This document shows, piece by piece, positions 18,811-29,232 of a stretch of DNA of 64,000 nt. The notes beneath the pieces are model-generated. The model was not told the DNA's origin, did no database searches, and was given only the letters and a program-made list of their open reading frames with translations. The stretch's first letter is position 1. Each line of letters starts with the position of its first letter. The position numbers were made by a program, and so were the translations under genes. The DNA comes from UBA7359 sp038142205 (GTDB taxonomy: Bacteria; Pseudomonadota; Gammaproteobacteria; Eutrophobiales; Eutrophobiaceae): positions 2,418,001 to 2,482,000 of the forward strand of contig JAYQJO010000001.1 in the NCBI GenBank assembly GCA_038142205.1, given 5' to 3'.

Positions 18811-20100
18811 ATGAAAGAAATAGCGAAGGTTCCTCACCTTACAACAGCTTTAACCGGGCCATTTCAAAACCTTGAACGTTTGATGCTTGATAATCAAGCC
18901 ACAATAGAAACTTGGTTCAGAAATGAATGGCGTGAAACTCATGTCCCGTTTTATGCTTCGGTAGACTTACGCAACGCCGGTTATAAAATTGCACCGGTTG
19001 ATACTAATTTGTTTCCTGCTGGTTTCAATAATCTTAATCCGGCCTTTGAAGCGCTTTGTATTCAGGCTATACAAATGGCTGTAGAGCATATAAATCAGCC
19101 GATTGATAAAATTCTAATTGTTCCTGAAAACCACACGCGGAATTTATTTTATTTAGAAAATATTGCCTGTCTTCAATCAATGATTGAAAAAGCAGGGTTT
19201 GAAACACGAATCGGTAGTTTAATGCCAGAGCTTGAAAGTCCGATGGAGATAGATCTGGAGTCTTCAAAAACAGTTGTCCTGGAGCCTGTATCCCGTGATG
19301 GTGATCGGGTTGTTACTGACAATTTTAATCCGGATCTGGTTCTATTGAATAACGATCTGGCCAGTGGTGTTCCTGATATATTAAATAATATAGAACAGCC
19401 GATTACGCCACCTATGAGTCTAGGCTGGTCAACGCGTTTAAAGTCAAATCACTTTGGTTTTTACCAACGAGTTACCCAGGAGTTTGCCAGCTTGATTAAT
19501 ATTGATCCCTGGTTAATTGATCCGATGTTTCGTAATTGTGGTCAGGTTGATTTCATGAAACGAGACGGTGTGGAATGTTTAACAAAAAATATTGAATCAT
19601 TATTAGCTGCGATTAAACAGAAGTACATAGAACATGATGTCGAAAGTGAACCGTTTGTTATGGTTAAAGCTCATGCGGGTACTTATGGTATGGGCGTTAT
19701 GACGATTAAAAGCCCGGACGAAATTGTTGAGTTGAATCGTAAAGAAAGAACCAAAATGGCAACAACCAAAGAAGGACAAAAAGTCACTCAAGTGATTATT
19801 CAGGAAGGCGTTTATACACATGAGACCTGGGGGGAAGGTGATACGGCGGCAGAACCTGTGGTTTATATGCTGGATCATCAGGTCGTCGGCGGTTTTTATC
19901 GTGTTCATGACAAAGGTTCAGCTATCCAGAATTTAAACGCGCCCGGTATGCGTTTTGAACAGTTAGCATTTGATGATTCTTGTATCTTACCTGATCCACA
20001 GCAGGATACGGATTGTCATCAGAATCGTTTTTATACTTACGGCGTTATAGCAAGATTGGCCTTGCTTGCGGCAGCACGCGAAATAGCTAGTGTGACTTAA
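18811..20100 (+). CDS. gshA: Glutamate-cysteine ligase, short proteobacterial type
   Basis: This 429-aa enzyme catalyses ATP-dependent joining of glutamate and cysteine, the first step of glutathione synthesis. It belongs to the family typified by Acidithiobacillus and Nitrosomonas enzymes rather than the E. coli GshA. Recognisable segments are FYASVDLRNAGYKIAPVDTN near the start, FPAGFNNL, MVKAHAGTYGMGVMTI and PVVYMLDHQVVGGFYRVHD. It follows rsmE and overlaps the end of the convergent algR by 14 bp. gshB is not in the window. Confidence 0.92.
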   Translation: MKEIAKVPHLTTALTGPFQNLERLMLDNQATIETWFRNEWRETHVPFYASVDLRNAGYKIAPVDTNLFPAGFNNLNPAFEALCIQAIQMAVEHINQPIDKILIVPENHTRNLFYLENIACLQSMIEKAGFETRIGSLMPELESPMEIDLESSKTVVLEPVSRDGDRVVTDNFNPDLVLLNNDLASGVPDILNNIEQPITPPMSLGWSTRLKSNHFGFYQRVTQEFASLINIDPWLIDPMFRNCGQVDFMKRDGVECLTKNIESLLAAIKQKYIEHDVESEPFVMVKAHAGTYGMGVMTIKSPDEIVELNRKERTKMATTKEGQKVTQVIIQEGVYTHETWGEGDTAAEPVVYMLDHQVVGGFYRVHDKGSAIQNLNAPGMRFEQLAFDDSCILPDPQQDTDCHQNRFYTYGVIARLALLAAAREIASVT

Positions 20101-20824
20101 GTGCTTTTTTTACTTCGGCAAGATGTCGTCGGCTGATAGCGAGTTCAACGGGCATATCGGAGATTTTAATGACATGTTGCCCATCGCTGGTTTTACTCAA
20201 ACTATTAACGTGATTAATCGCAACCAATGCATTGCGATGAATACGAATGAAGTCTTTTGAGAATTCGGCTTCAAGCGATGTCAGTGATTCATCAAGTAAT
20301 AATTCGCCTCCCGGCCAAGCAGCAGATACGTATTTTTGATCTGCTTTAAAAAAATAAATACTTTCTATGGGGACTAATTGTAAACTTCCTTGAATCATTG
20401 CACTGAGATGAGTGCGTGCTGAAGCGTTCTCTTCCTCTTTATGTATTGACGTTAATTGAGCTTGGTTTACAACGGTTGCTCTTTCTACTGCTGTATTAAG
20501 TCGTTCTTTTCTTATTGGTTTTAATAAATAATCAACCGCATTTGCATCAAATGCGCTAATCGCATGATCCTGATAAGCGGTGGTGAAGATTACGGCAGGT
20601 TTTTTTTCTTCCAGTTGTAGAACGTGATTTGCAACCTCAAGTCCGTCCATCCCCGGCATGCGAATGTCCAGTAATACGATATCAGGATGAAATTCATTAA
20701 TTTTCTCCAGTGCTTCCATGCCGTTCGAAGCCTCAAACGTAATAACGTCAGGGTAGAGCTCAACAGTCAGATCATGCAGTCTTTCCCGCGCTAATAGTTC
20801 ATCATCAACGATCAAAATTTTCAT
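20087..20824 (-). CDS. algR: LytTR-family response regulator, AlgR-like
   Basis: This 245-aa protein has an N-terminal receiver domain (phospho-acceptor Asp in VLLDIRMPGMDGLEVA, conserved Lys in VDYLLKPIRK) and a C-terminal LytTR DNA-binding domain (FIRIHRNALVAINHVNSL). AlgR controls alginate and twitching motility genes in Pseudomonas. Its start overlaps the stop of the AlgZ-like sensor by 4 bp, and the pair is divergent from argH exactly as in Pseudomonas. That synteny makes the AlgR call stronger than homology alone. Confidence 0.88.
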   Translation of the reverse strand: MKILIVDDELLARERLHDLTVELYPDVITFEASNGMEALEKINEFHPDIVLLDIRMPGMDGLEVANHVLQLEEKKPAVIFTTAYQDHAISAFDANAVDYLLKPIRKERLNTAVERATVVNQAQLTSIHKEEENASARTHLSAMIQGSLQLVPIESIYFFKADQKYVSAAWPGGELLLDESLTSLEAEFSKDFIRIHRNALVAINHVNSLSKTSDGQHVIKISDMPVELAISRRHLAEVKKALKSH

Positions 20825-21873
20825 AATGTTTTATAAGGCAGAGATAACTCAACAGAGTACTGATTATTGATAGTATTAATTATTAAAGTGCTTTTATCGC
20901 CAAATAACGCATTTAGTCTTTGGCGAATATTTTCCTGTGCGTGCTTATTACCTTTATGATTATCTTCAATCTCTGCTGTTGGAACGGGGTTAGTGAATTT
21001 AATCCTGAGTTCGTTATTTACTAATTCCCCTTCAATCTTAATAGTGCCGCCTTCTGCCAATCGTTCAATACCATGATAAATCGCATTCTCTAATAATGGT
21101 TGAAGGCTTAGTGGAGGTAATAGCGCATCTTCTGGCAGTGCGTCAATATCCCAGGTAACTATTAGTCTACTACCAAGACGATGTGTCTCTATACGTAAAT
21201 AATGTTGACATAATTTCCATTCTTCCGAAATCTTATACAGTTCTGTCGGTTCTAGTAAACTGGCACGAAATAAATCAGCCAAGTCTTCAACGGACTGCTC
21301 GGCCAGTTCCGGTGACTTACGTGTCAGACTGGCAATGGTATTCATACAATTAAACAAGAAATGGGGGCGTATTCTTGATTGTAATGCTTGGTAACGAGAC
21401 GTTGCCGTTGCTTCAATGTTCTTTCGCCATTGATGTTGCACATACAGATAACGTAATACAACCGCACCGACGATTGCAGCAATACCCATCGAGCGTAACA
21501 GAAACAAAAGATGTAAATCACGCGTAGGTATGATGTTGTTTGGGTAAACGTATAATGACCACCAGCCCAGTTCAGAAATAATAAATGAAACTAACAGGAT
21601 GGTTAGATAACTAATGGTTGCTGCTTTTTTTTCAGAGAGATTGGCAAAGTAGCGCCTGAGAACACAAAGCAGCCCGACGCAACTCAGGGAAACCCACTGG
21701 ACAAAGAGTGAGTTCATTGCCAGATCAAATAGAATATCTCTCGAATAGATCGGTAGTGCCAGTGATAATACAATCGCTAGCAGTTCGGCACTGAGAACAA
21801 CAGCAAATATGACTTCAGCACTGCAAAAATTTGGCAGAAAGCTGATATTGTCGTGTTTATTTAATTTTGCCAT
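20821..21873 (-). CDS. algZ: LytS/AlgZ (FimS)-type sensor kinase
   Basis: This 350-aa protein has four to six hydrophobic helices in the first 150 residues, then a His-kinase domain of the LytS/YehU class: HFLFNCMNTIASLTRKSPEL with the phospho-acceptor His, and the HATPase N-box LQPLLENAIYHGIERL. Partner of the AlgR-like regulator encoded immediately downstream with a 4-bp overlap. In Pseudomonas the homologue is needed for type IV pilus function, which fits the two pilus loci in this window. The signal it senses cannot be told from the sequence. Confidence 0.88.
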   Translation of the reverse strand: MAKLNKHDNISFLPNFCSAEVIFAVVLSAELLAIVLSLALPIYSRDILFDLAMNSLFVQWVSLSCVGLLCVLRRYFANLSEKKAATISYLTILLVSFIISELGWWSLYVYPNNIIPTRDLHLLFLLRSMGIAAIVGAVVLRYLYVQHQWRKNIEATATSRYQALQSRIRPHFLFNCMNTIASLTRKSPELAEQSVEDLADLFRASLLEPTELYKISEEWKLCQHYLRIETHRLGSRLIVTWDIDALPEDALLPPLSLQPLLENAIYHGIERLAEGGTIKIEGELVNNELRIKFTNPVPTAEIEDNHKGNKHAQENIRQRLNALFGDKSTLIINTINNQYSVELSLPYKTL

Positions 21874-21930
21874 CTAAAACCGCCGAATTACGTTTATACT
21901 TATCGATTGTAAAAACTAAAACATTGAATT

Positions 21931-23321
21931 ATGACTTCAGAACACACAGAAAAACCGTGGGGCGGAAGATTTTCAGCGCCAACCGATGAGTTTGTCGAAA
22001 TATTCACGGAATCGGTCTCCTATGATCAACGTTTAGCACATTATGACATTATGGGCTCAATAGCTCACGTCCGTATGTTGGCGAAAGTGAATGTCATCAC
22101 GCAACAGGAAAGCGAACAGATTATTCAGGGACTGAAAAAATTGAATCGCTTATTAATGCCAATCAATTCCAATGGTCAACGACGTTGGAAGACGTACACA
22201 TGAATATTGAAACGGCGTTGGTAAAAGAAATTGGTGATGTCGGCAAGAAATTACATACCGGTCGTTCAAGAAATGATCAAGTAGCTACGGATATTCGCTT
22301 GTATCTGCGTGATGAAATAGATGAGATCTGTGAGAAGTTAAATGAAGCACTGAAAGCTTTATTAACATTGGCGGCTGAACAAGCAGATACCATCATGCCC
22401 GGGTTTACACATATGCAATCGGCACAACCAGTGACATTTGGCCATCACTTATTGGCCTGGGCAGAAATGCTATTGCGTGACAAAGCGAGGCTACAGGACT
22501 GTCGAAAAAGATTAAACCTGTTACCGCTTGGTTCGGCTGCATTAGCAGGAACCAGTTATCCAATTGATAGGGAGTTTGTCGCTGAGCAATTGGGTTTTGA
22601 TGGTGTCACGCAAAATTCACTGGATTCGGTCAGTGACAGAGATTTTGCTATTGAATTCTCTGCTGCGGCTAGCCTGATTATGATGCATTTATCGCGTTTT
22701 TCAGAAGAATTAGTGTTGTGGATGTCACAGGCGAATAGCTTTATCGATATGGGCGATGCTTGGTGTACCGGCTCGTCAATTATGCCGCAAAAGAAGAATC
22801 CGGATATTCCTGAGTTAGTCCGAGGTAAAACAGGTCGTGTTTATGGTGATTTAATGGCATTACTGACGTTAATGAAAGGCCAGCCTTTAGCGTATAACCG
22901 TGATAATCAAGAAGACAAGGAAAGCTTGTTTGATGCGATTGATACGGTAAAAATGTGTTTAATTGCTTATGTTGGTTTAATTCCTACTATTACCGTTAAC
23001 AAAGAAGCAATGTATCAAATGGCTGCGTCCGGCTTCGCCACGGCAACCGATCTGGCGGATTATTTAGTGGTTAATGGGCTGGCATTTAGAGATGCACATG
23101 AAGTCGTGGGTAAAACTGTACATTTCGCCATTCAGCAAAGCAAAGCTTTGGCTGAACTTACCTTACCTGAACTGCAACAATTCAGTGATGTCATCAAGGA
23201 TGATGTCTTTGCTGTATTGGAACTGGAAGGCTCTGTCGCTGCGCGAAATCATGTCGGTGGTACTGCTCCCGAACAGGTTAAACTTGCGATTAAACGTCTC
23301 GAAAAAATAGTTAATGAATGA
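21931..23321 (+). CDS. argH: Argininosuccinate lyase (frameshifted in this sequence)
   Basis: Last enzyme of arginine synthesis, splitting argininosuccinate to arginine and fumarate. The N-terminus KPWGGRFSAPTDEFVEIFTE and, in the second frame, DVHMNIETALVKEIGDVGKKLHTGRSRNDQVATD and the signature GSSIMPQKKNPD are all canonical. The frame breaks at A6 (22135-22140). One extra A restores GLKKIESLINANQFQW and a normal product of about 463 aa. Because the rest of the gene is intact, I consider this a base error and not a pseudogene. It is divergent from algZ. Confidence 0.93.
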
Positions 23322-23337
23322 TTTGGAAACTAGATAA

Positions 23338-26300
23338 ATGAAACTACTGCTGAAAATATTATTTGCATCGGGTTTGATGGTTGTGCTGGCTGTTGCTGCA
23401 CTCGTTCTTACATTGGTCTATATCGATCCTAATGATTATAAAGAGTCGATTGCGAATAAAATAAAGGAAGAAACAGGGCGCGATATTCAGATAGAAGGTG
23501 ACATTAATTTAAGTTATTACCCCTGGTTGGGGCTGGATATTGCTGGCATTACGGTGGGAAATGCAAAAGGTTTTGCTGATAAACCTTTTTTGAAAACGAA
23601 AACCGTAAATGCCAGAGTTAAATTGTTACCTTTACTGCGAAAAGAAGTAGAAATGGATACTTTTGTTTTACATGGCGCGACAATTAATCTGGCAAAAAAC
23701 GAACAAGGTGTGACGAACTGGGATGACCTGGTTAAACCAGATGATGGTGCTGAAAAAAGCAGTCAGCCTTCACCTCTAGCTGCGTTGGTCCTGGGCGGTA
23801 TTGATATTAAAGATGCGAATATTCACTGGCATGATATGCAGCAAAAAGTTGAATATAAAATTACTGATGCAAATATTGGTACTGGTGAATTAAAACTGGG
23901 TGAGCCCATTGATATAACAGCGTCATTAAATGCCTCTGCATCAAGACCTGCTCTGTCGTCTACCATTCAGTTTAATGGCACGGTTGCCTATGCAGATGGT
24001 GGTGATGTGCTGACATTAAAACCGATGTTGTTGGAAGCAAATGTAAAGGGAAAGGAAATTCCTGGTGGAAAGGCTGTTATAAAATTAAGTTCGGAAATTA
24101 ATGTTGATGTTAATAAAGAAACGGCGCAAATCAAAGATTTAGCGTTTAGTGCATTCGATACTGAAATTAAAGGTCAGATTGACGCAGCTGAGATACTGTC
24201 AGGTAAACCACAGCTGAACGGCAGTATTGTTGTTGCAGGAAAAGACCTGCCGCAATTGTTCAAAATTCTTGAAATAGAACCGCTTGCCAGCGAGTTGGCA
24301 AAAATGTCAGATAAGACATTTAATGTGAATACGGCATTCAATGCTGATATGAACAGGAATGATATTGATATATCGAAACTGGATGTCAGTGTCTTAGGTA
24401 ATAAAATTAGCGCAGAGATTACTGCTCGTAATGTAAAGTCAGATACACCTGCTGTTAAAGGAAAGTTAAAAGCGAGTGGTTCGGATCTGCCGACATTGAT
24501 TAAAATTGCAGTGCAGTTTGCCGGTGGTGGTACACAAGATTTAAAAACGTTGTCGAAACAATTGAGTGCTGCCCCGAAAGGGTTTGATATAACAACTGAC
24601 TTTGATGCAGATTTAAAAAGCGGTGCAGTTGATATTCCAAGCTTATCAATTAAGGCATTAGGTTTGACGACAACAGCTAAGCTGAATGCCAAACAGGTCA
24701 GCAGTGACACACCCTCAATTAGCGGTGAGTTAAATGCAGGCGGAGCCGACTTGCCTTTATTGATACAAATCGCAAGCGCCTTTCTACCGAAAGGCAGTGG
24801 TTTGCCTGTGCTTGCTAACGATCTTGGCAAGATAAAAGATAAAAAATTTAATATTGAAACAAAATTTAATGCCGACATGAAATCAGGCAAGGTAGATCTG
24901 CCTTCGCTTGCAGCACAAGCGCTGGGTTTTACTATCAGCGGAAACCTAAAAGGTGATAACGTACAAAAAAGCAGTGGCAATATGAGTGGTCAGTTTTCTG
25001 TTACGAGCAAAACACCTAAGCCATTATTAAGAGCGGTAGGGCAAGCTGATCTTGCGGAGGTATTAAAAACAATCGATCTTAAAACCGGGATCAATGGTAA
25101 TGCGACTAACTTAAGCTTAAAGCCATTTGCGCTAGATGTCGTTTTTTCCGGTAAGCAAATACCTAATTCACCTGTGAATCTGTCAGTAAAAGCGGATTCA
25201 AATATTAATCTGGAAAAAGAAATCTTCGAACTCAGTGGTTTAAAGGTTTCTGGTCTTGGATTAGATCTAAAAGGTGCCATCAAAGCAACAAATTTCAAAA
25301 CCGAACCGTCATTATCGGGTGATATAGCATTAGCACCGTTTGATTTAAGGCAATTTATGAAGTCATTAAATCAGGAAGTACCCGTTACTGCCGATCCAAA
25401 AGTATTAAAACGTGTTGCACTATCCAGTTCATTCAGTGGTACGGGCGCGACTCTTAATCTAAAAGGGCTCAAAGCAGAATTAGATGATACAAAACTACAA
25501 GGTGATATCAATATTAAAAATATATCGCCTTTAGATCTTGAGTTTGGTTTAGGTGTCGATAAATTAAATGCAGATCGTTATTTGCCGCCTGCGTCTGATA
25601 ATAAGAAAACAAAAGCAGCAACACCTGAAACAGTGGCCGCCGGTGTTGCAACAGAGATTCCTGTCGAGACCTTACGTGCGATCAAGATAAAAGGTGACTT
25701 TGTTATGGGTGAGTTTGTTATCTCAAACGCAAAACTTACCGATATGGAATTAAGTATTCGAGCAGATCAAGGTGATATTAAATTAAACCCAATTGCCGCC
25801 AAGCTTTATGAGGGCGCTTACGTTGGTGATATTACGCTTGATGCTAAAGGAAAAGATCCAAAGTTAACTATTAATACCAGCCTTACTGGTGTACAGACTG
25901 AACCCTTGTTAACTGATGTGACGGGTAAAGCAGACTTATTAGGCGAAGCCAATATTAAAATGGCATTAACATCATCCGGTGCTGATACGAATGTATTAAA
26001 GGGAAGATTATCGGGTACGGGAGATATAGCGTTCAATGATGGTGTGTTTAAAGGAGTGGATATTGGTAAGACATTACGACAGCTTGAAGTAATGATTGAG
26101 TCCAAGCGCTTCAGTGGATTTAACACAAAGGGCGATACAGTCTTTAGTGCATTAACAGCTACTCTGAATATTAAAAATGGTGTTGTAGATAACGATGATT
26201 TTTTAATGGCAGCATCCGGGTTTAAAGTTACAGGTAGAGGAATGCTTATTAATCTTAATGATGAGACGTGGAAATACGATTTAAAAGCTGAAGCAGATTC

Positions 26301-26667
26301 AAGCAGTGTTACGTCGGGTGATCAACGATACAATATTGGGGGTTATAGCCTACCGATTAAATGCCGAGGTAAGATTGTCGATAAAAAATGTATACCTGAT
26401 GCAGGAGAGATTGCTAAGGAATTACTGAAAGGCGTTGTGCAAGACAAAGTGCAAGATGCGATTGGTGATAAACTAGATAAGTTAGGTATAAAGATCCCCG
26501 GGTTAAAGAAAGAAGCTCCAGCTGCTCAACAACAAGTGGCACCAGCACAAGAACAACAAAAAGCAACGGAAGCTGTTCCTGAAAAACAAGAAGAAGTGGT
26601 GCCTGCCGATCCTGTTGATGAGTTAATAAATAAAGGTGCTAAAAAGTTATTTGATAAATTATTTTAA
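23338..26667 (+). CDS. AsmA-family envelope protein
   Basis: This 1109-aa protein has one N-terminal transmembrane helix (LFASGLMVVLAVAALVLTLVY) followed by the AsmA start YIDPNDYKESIANKIKEETG and GDINLSYYPWLGLDIAGITV. The middle consists of repeated 80-90 residue units (for example recurring DLPTLI or DLPLLI followed by DADLKSGAVDIPSL). The C-terminal AsmA_2-like region has FKGVDIGKTLRQLEVMIESK and a tail rich in Gln/Ala/Pro. AsmA-like proteins are bridge-like periplasmic proteins thought to move phospholipid between membranes. It starts 17 bp after argH and ends 12 bp before mutY. Confidence 0.9.
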   Translation: MKLLLKILFASGLMVVLAVAALVLTLVYIDPNDYKESIANKIKEETGRDIQIEGDINLSYYPWLGLDIAGITVGNAKGFADKPFLKTKTVNARVKLLPLLRKEVEMDTFVLHGATINLAKNEQGVTNWDDLVKPDDGAEKSSQPSPLAALVLGGIDIKDANIHWHDMQQKVEYKITDANIGTGELKLGEPIDITASLNASASRPALSSTIQFNGTVAYADGGDVLTLKPMLLEANVKGKEIPGGKAVIKLSSEINVDVNKETAQIKDLAFSAFDTEIKGQIDAAEILSGKPQLNGSIVVAGKDLPQLFKILEIEPLASELAKMSDKTFNVNTAFNADMNRNDIDISKLDVSVLGNKISAEITARNVKSDTPAVKGKLKASGSDLPTLIKIAVQFAGGGTQDLKTLSKQLSAAPKGFDITTDFDADLKSGAVDIPSLSIKALGLTTTAKLNAKQVSSDTPSISGELNAGGADLPLLIQIASAFLPKGSGLPVLANDLGKIKDKKFNIETKFNADMKSGKVDLPSLAAQALGFTISGNLKGDNVQKSSGNMSGQFSVTSKTPKPLLRAVGQADLAEVLKTIDLKTGINGNATNLSLKPFALDVVFSGKQIPNSPVNLSVKADSNINLEKEIFELSGLKVSGLGLDLKGAIKATNFKTEPSLSGDIALAPFDLRQFMKSLNQEVPVTADPKVLKRVALSSSFSGTGATLNLKGLKAELDDTKLQGDINIKNISPLDLEFGLGVDKLNADRYLPPASDNKKTKAATPETVAAGVATEIPVETLRAIKIKGDFVMGEFVISNAKLTDMELSIRADQGDIKLNPIAAKLYEGAYVGDITLDAKGKDPKLTINTSLTGVQTEPLLTDVTGKADLLGEANIKMALTSSGADTNVLKGRLSGTGDIAFNDGVFKGVDIGKTLRQLEVMIESKRFSGFNTKGDTVFSALTATLNIKNGVVDNDDFLMAASGFKVTGRGMLINLNDETWKYDLKAEADSSSVTSGDQRYNIGGYSLPIKCRGKIVDKKCIPDAGEIAKELLKGVVQDKVQDAIGDKLDKLGIKIPGLKKEAPAAQQQVAPAQEQQKATEAVPEKQEEVVPADPVDELINKGAKKLFDKLF

Positions 26668-26679
26668 TCGTTAGTCGTT

Positions 26680-27747
26680 GTGGCTGGTAAACAATTTTCA
26701 GCGGGGCTGTTAAGCTGGTTTAAACAATCGGGACGGCATGACTTGCCTTGGCAAGAAAATCAAACACCCTATCGGGTCTGGGTTTCTGAGATCATGTTGC
26801 AACAAACACAGGTTGCTACCGTTATTCCTTACTTCGAACGTTTCATGCAGGTTTTCCCTGATGTCAAAACATTAGCAGAAGCGAAGATAGATGATGTATT
26901 ACATCTTTGGACGGGATTGGGATATTACGCTCGAGGAAGGAACTTACATAAAGCTGCAAAAACTATTGCTAATGACTATCAAGGTGCTTTACCTGAAACG
27001 CTTGATGAAATTATGGCGCTTCCGGGAATCGGACGTTCAACAGCTGGCGCGATTTTGGCTCAGGCCAGAGGTGAACGCTATCCTATTTTGGACGGTAATG
27101 TGAAACGTGTCTTGAGTCGCTATCATGGCGTTGAAGGATGGCCCGGACAGAAGAAAGTGGAACAGCAGCTTTGGGTTTACGCAGAATGCCATACGCCTAA
27201 GGCTTCGGTTAGGGACTATACACAGGCGATTATGGATCTGGGGGCGACTATTTGTACTCGTAGAAACCCTGATTGTCAGCAATGCCCATTGAAATCGAAT
27301 TGTTTCGCCAGGAAAGCTGAAAGACAACATGATTTTCCAGAGTCAAAACCGAAGAAAATAATGCCGAATAAAGAAACGGTATTTGCTATCATAGAAAACC
27401 GAAAAGGTGAGGTGTTATTGCAAAAACGACCTCCGACTGGAATTTGGGGCGGTCTTTGGTGTTTTCCGGAGTATTCTTCAAAAGAAGAGCTGGTGAGTAA
27501 AGTTAAGACACAGTATGGCTCCAAAATAGATAAACAAACTGAATATAAGCGCTTTAAGCATACTTTCAGCCATTTTCATTTGATAATACAGCCTGTTCAT
27601 ATCAAATTAGCGGGCAAGGGATTAATAGCGGAAGATGCTGGAAAATCGACATGGCTGAATCTGGAGCAATATCCTGGTTTAGGTTTTCCTGCTCCGGTTG
27701 TGTCGATGTTAAAAGCGTTAAATAACAAACAAATGGTGGTTGAATGA
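26680..27747 (+). CDS. mutY: A/G-specific adenine DNA glycosylase MutY
   Basis: Removes adenine mispaired with 8-oxoguanine. The GTG-initiated protein has 355 residues. It contains the catalytic Glu in VSEIMLQQTQVATV, the helix-hairpin-helix MALPGIGRSTAGAILA, the catalytic Asp in ILDGNVKRVLSR, and the 4Fe-4S cluster cysteines in CTRRNPDCQQCPLKSNC. The C-terminal NUDIX-like domain recognises 8-oxoG (LQKRPPTGIWGGLWCFPEY). The last four bases overlap yggX (ATGA), a conserved pairing in gammaproteobacteria. Confidence 0.96.
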   Translation: MAGKQFSAGLLSWFKQSGRHDLPWQENQTPYRVWVSEIMLQQTQVATVIPYFERFMQVFPDVKTLAEAKIDDVLHLWTGLGYYARGRNLHKAAKTIANDYQGALPETLDEIMALPGIGRSTAGAILAQARGERYPILDGNVKRVLSRYHGVEGWPGQKKVEQQLWVYAECHTPKASVRDYTQAIMDLGATICTRRNPDCQQCPLKSNCFARKAERQHDFPESKPKKIMPNKETVFAIIENRKGEVLLQKRPPTGIWGGLWCFPEYSSKEELVSKVKTQYGSKIDKQTEYKRFKHTFSHFHLIIQPVHIKLAGKGLIAEDAGKSTWLNLEQYPGLGFPAPVVSMLKALNNKQMVVE

Positions 27748-28016
27748 GTCGTACAGTAAATTGCATAAAATTAGATAAAGAAGCAGAAGGTTTAACCGCA
27801 TTACCGTATCCAGGAGAGCTCGGAAAACGAATTTACGAGCAGGTTTCAAAGGAAGCCTGGCAAATGTGGCTCGGCCACCAAACGATGCTGATAAACGAAT
27901 ATCGATTAACTCCTATCGAGCCAAAAGCGCGCAAATTCCTTGAGGAAGAGATGGAAAAGTATTTCTTTGGAGAGGGGTCTGAAGCCCCAAAAGAGTTTGT
28001 TGAACCAGAGAAATGA
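27744..28016 (+). CDS. yggX: YggX family Fe(II)-trafficking / oxidative damage protection protein
   Basis: This 90-aa protein has the complete family pattern: SRTVNCIKL with the conserved Cys, then ALPYPGELGKRIYEQVSKEA, WQMWLGHQTMLINEYRL and EPKARKFLEEEMEKYFFGEG. YggX protects iron-sulfur clusters, and MutY, encoded upstream with a 4-bp overlap, is itself an iron-sulfur protein. Confidence 0.95.
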   Translation: MSRTVNCIKLDKEAEGLTALPYPGELGKRIYEQVSKEAWQMWLGHQTMLINEYRLTPIEPKARKFLEEEMEKYFFGEGSEAPKEFVEPEK

Positions 28017-28056
28017 TATACCGTTCATTAAAGATCGTGTATAGCATAACTCTAAC

Positions 28057-28085
28057 TTGACGTAGTCCAACTATACCGGTTTAAT
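28057..28085 (+). promoter_or_regulatory. Promoter of tRNA-Phe
   Basis: TTGACG, a 17-bp spacer and TTTAAT lie just upstream of the tRNA, predicting a start near 28092 about 20 nt before its 5' end. The sequence after the -10 is GC-rich (ACGCGTC), as in stringently controlled tRNA promoters. Confidence 0.6.
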
Positions 28086-28111
28086 ACGCGTCTTTTTTGT
28101 CACCGCACAAT

Positions 28112-28187
<76 letters not shown>

Positions 28188-28188
28188 T

Positions 28189-29232
28189 TCATTTCAGTAG
28201 CTTAGAACTTTTATCAAACGTCAACACATTCGATTGTGTCAGTTTTGTGTTTGCAGAAATATTTTCTGCGTACTCCACTAAATGTCCAGCAGTTAAATGA
28301 GCATAGCGTTTCACCATTTCACTGGTTGACCATCCACCCATCTCTTGCAAAATATTTAGCGGTGTTCCTTCTTGTGCATGCCATGATGCCCACGTATGAC
28401 GTAAGTCATGAAAACGAAAGTTATCAAGTCCTGCACGTTTACATGCTTTATACCACGCATGTGTACTTGCCCTTAATACCGGTTTACCTTCATAAGTAAA
28501 AACAAACTCATGGTGCTTACCGTATTGTTGCCTTAGTACTTCAATCGCTTCACCGTTTAACGGGACTCCGATCGCACTACCTGATTTTGATTCATCAGGA
28601 TGTATCCATGCTGTGCGTTGTTCCAGACTGACTTGAGACCACTTTAATTGAACAATGTTGTTCATTCGTAATCCTGTCGTTAATCCAAAATGCGCCATAG
28701 CACTTAAGTGTTGAGGCAACTCTTTTAGCAACCGATCTGCTTCTAACCTAGTTAAAAAACGTACTCGCTTTTTAGGCTCTTTCCGCATTCGTAACTTGGG
28801 TGCCTTATCAATCCAATCCCATTCAAGCCATGCGGCTCGTAAGATAGCTCGAATCAACGCCAAGTAACGATTCACAGTTGCAGGGCTTCGTCCTTCTTTC
28901 TCTTTTGCTTCAGCTACCGATTCAATTAACGTCCTATCAATTTCATCTAAGTATTTATCCCGAAAGTAAGGATCAATCCATTTTAACTTTCGGATATCAC
29001 CTTCATGTGTGCGTTTATGACTGGTTTCTTTTAGCCATTGCACAACAGCTTCTTGCCAAATCCTTCGGGGCTTTTCCTTTAGTTTGTATCGTCGCCAATA
29101 CTCGCTTTTGAGTTTGTCGTGATACTCTTCGGCTTCCTTTCTGTGTTTAGTCTCAGTAGATTCGCGTACTCGCTGTCCGTTTGGTGCAGTGAAACGAACC
29201 CACCAGACTTCACCGCGTTTATAGAGTGACAT
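28189..29232 (-). CDS. Tyrosine recombinase (integrase) of the tRNA-Phe island
   Basis: This 347-aa protein has an N-terminal arm-binding region (SLYKRGEVWWVRFTAPNGQR), a SAM-like core-binding domain, and a catalytic domain. Catalytic Arg is in TTGLRMNNIVQLKW, HxxR in FRFHDLRHTWASWH, and the nucleophilic Tyr in VKRYAHLTAGHL. The usual GH before the Tyr is replaced by GGW, as in several phage integrases. It should cut and join within the tRNA-Phe 3' end. The stop codon is 2 bp from the tRNA CCA, the classical layout of tRNA-borne islands. The start overlaps the excisionase gene by about 150 nt. Confidence 0.94.
   Translation of the reverse strand: MSLYKRGEVWWVRFTAPNGQRVRESTETKHRKEAEEYHDKLKSEYWRRYKLKEKPRRIWQEAVVQWLKETSHKRTHEGDIRKLKWIDPYFRDKYLDEIDRTLIESVAEAKEKEGRSPATVNRYLALIRAILRAAWLEWDWIDKAPKLRMRKEPKKRVRFLTRLEADRLLKELPQHLSAMAHFGLTTGLRMNNIVQLKWSQVSLEQRTAWIHPDESKSGSAIGVPLNGEAIEVLRQQYGKHHEFVFTYEGKPVLRASTHAWYKACKRAGLDNFRFHDLRHTWASWHAQEGTPLNILQEMGGWSTSEMVKRYAHLTAGHLVEYAENISANTKLTQSNVLTFDKSSKLLK

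Noticed and set aside
22129..22203. argH as a pseudogene
   Set aside because: One base in a homopolymer restores the full protein, and similar single-base breaks affect many essential genes in the window.
24174..24980. Long minus-strand open frame inside the AsmA-family gene
   Set aside because: Antisense frame of a repeat-rich coding region with hydrophobic low-information sequence and no ribosome site; a shadow of the plus-strand gene.
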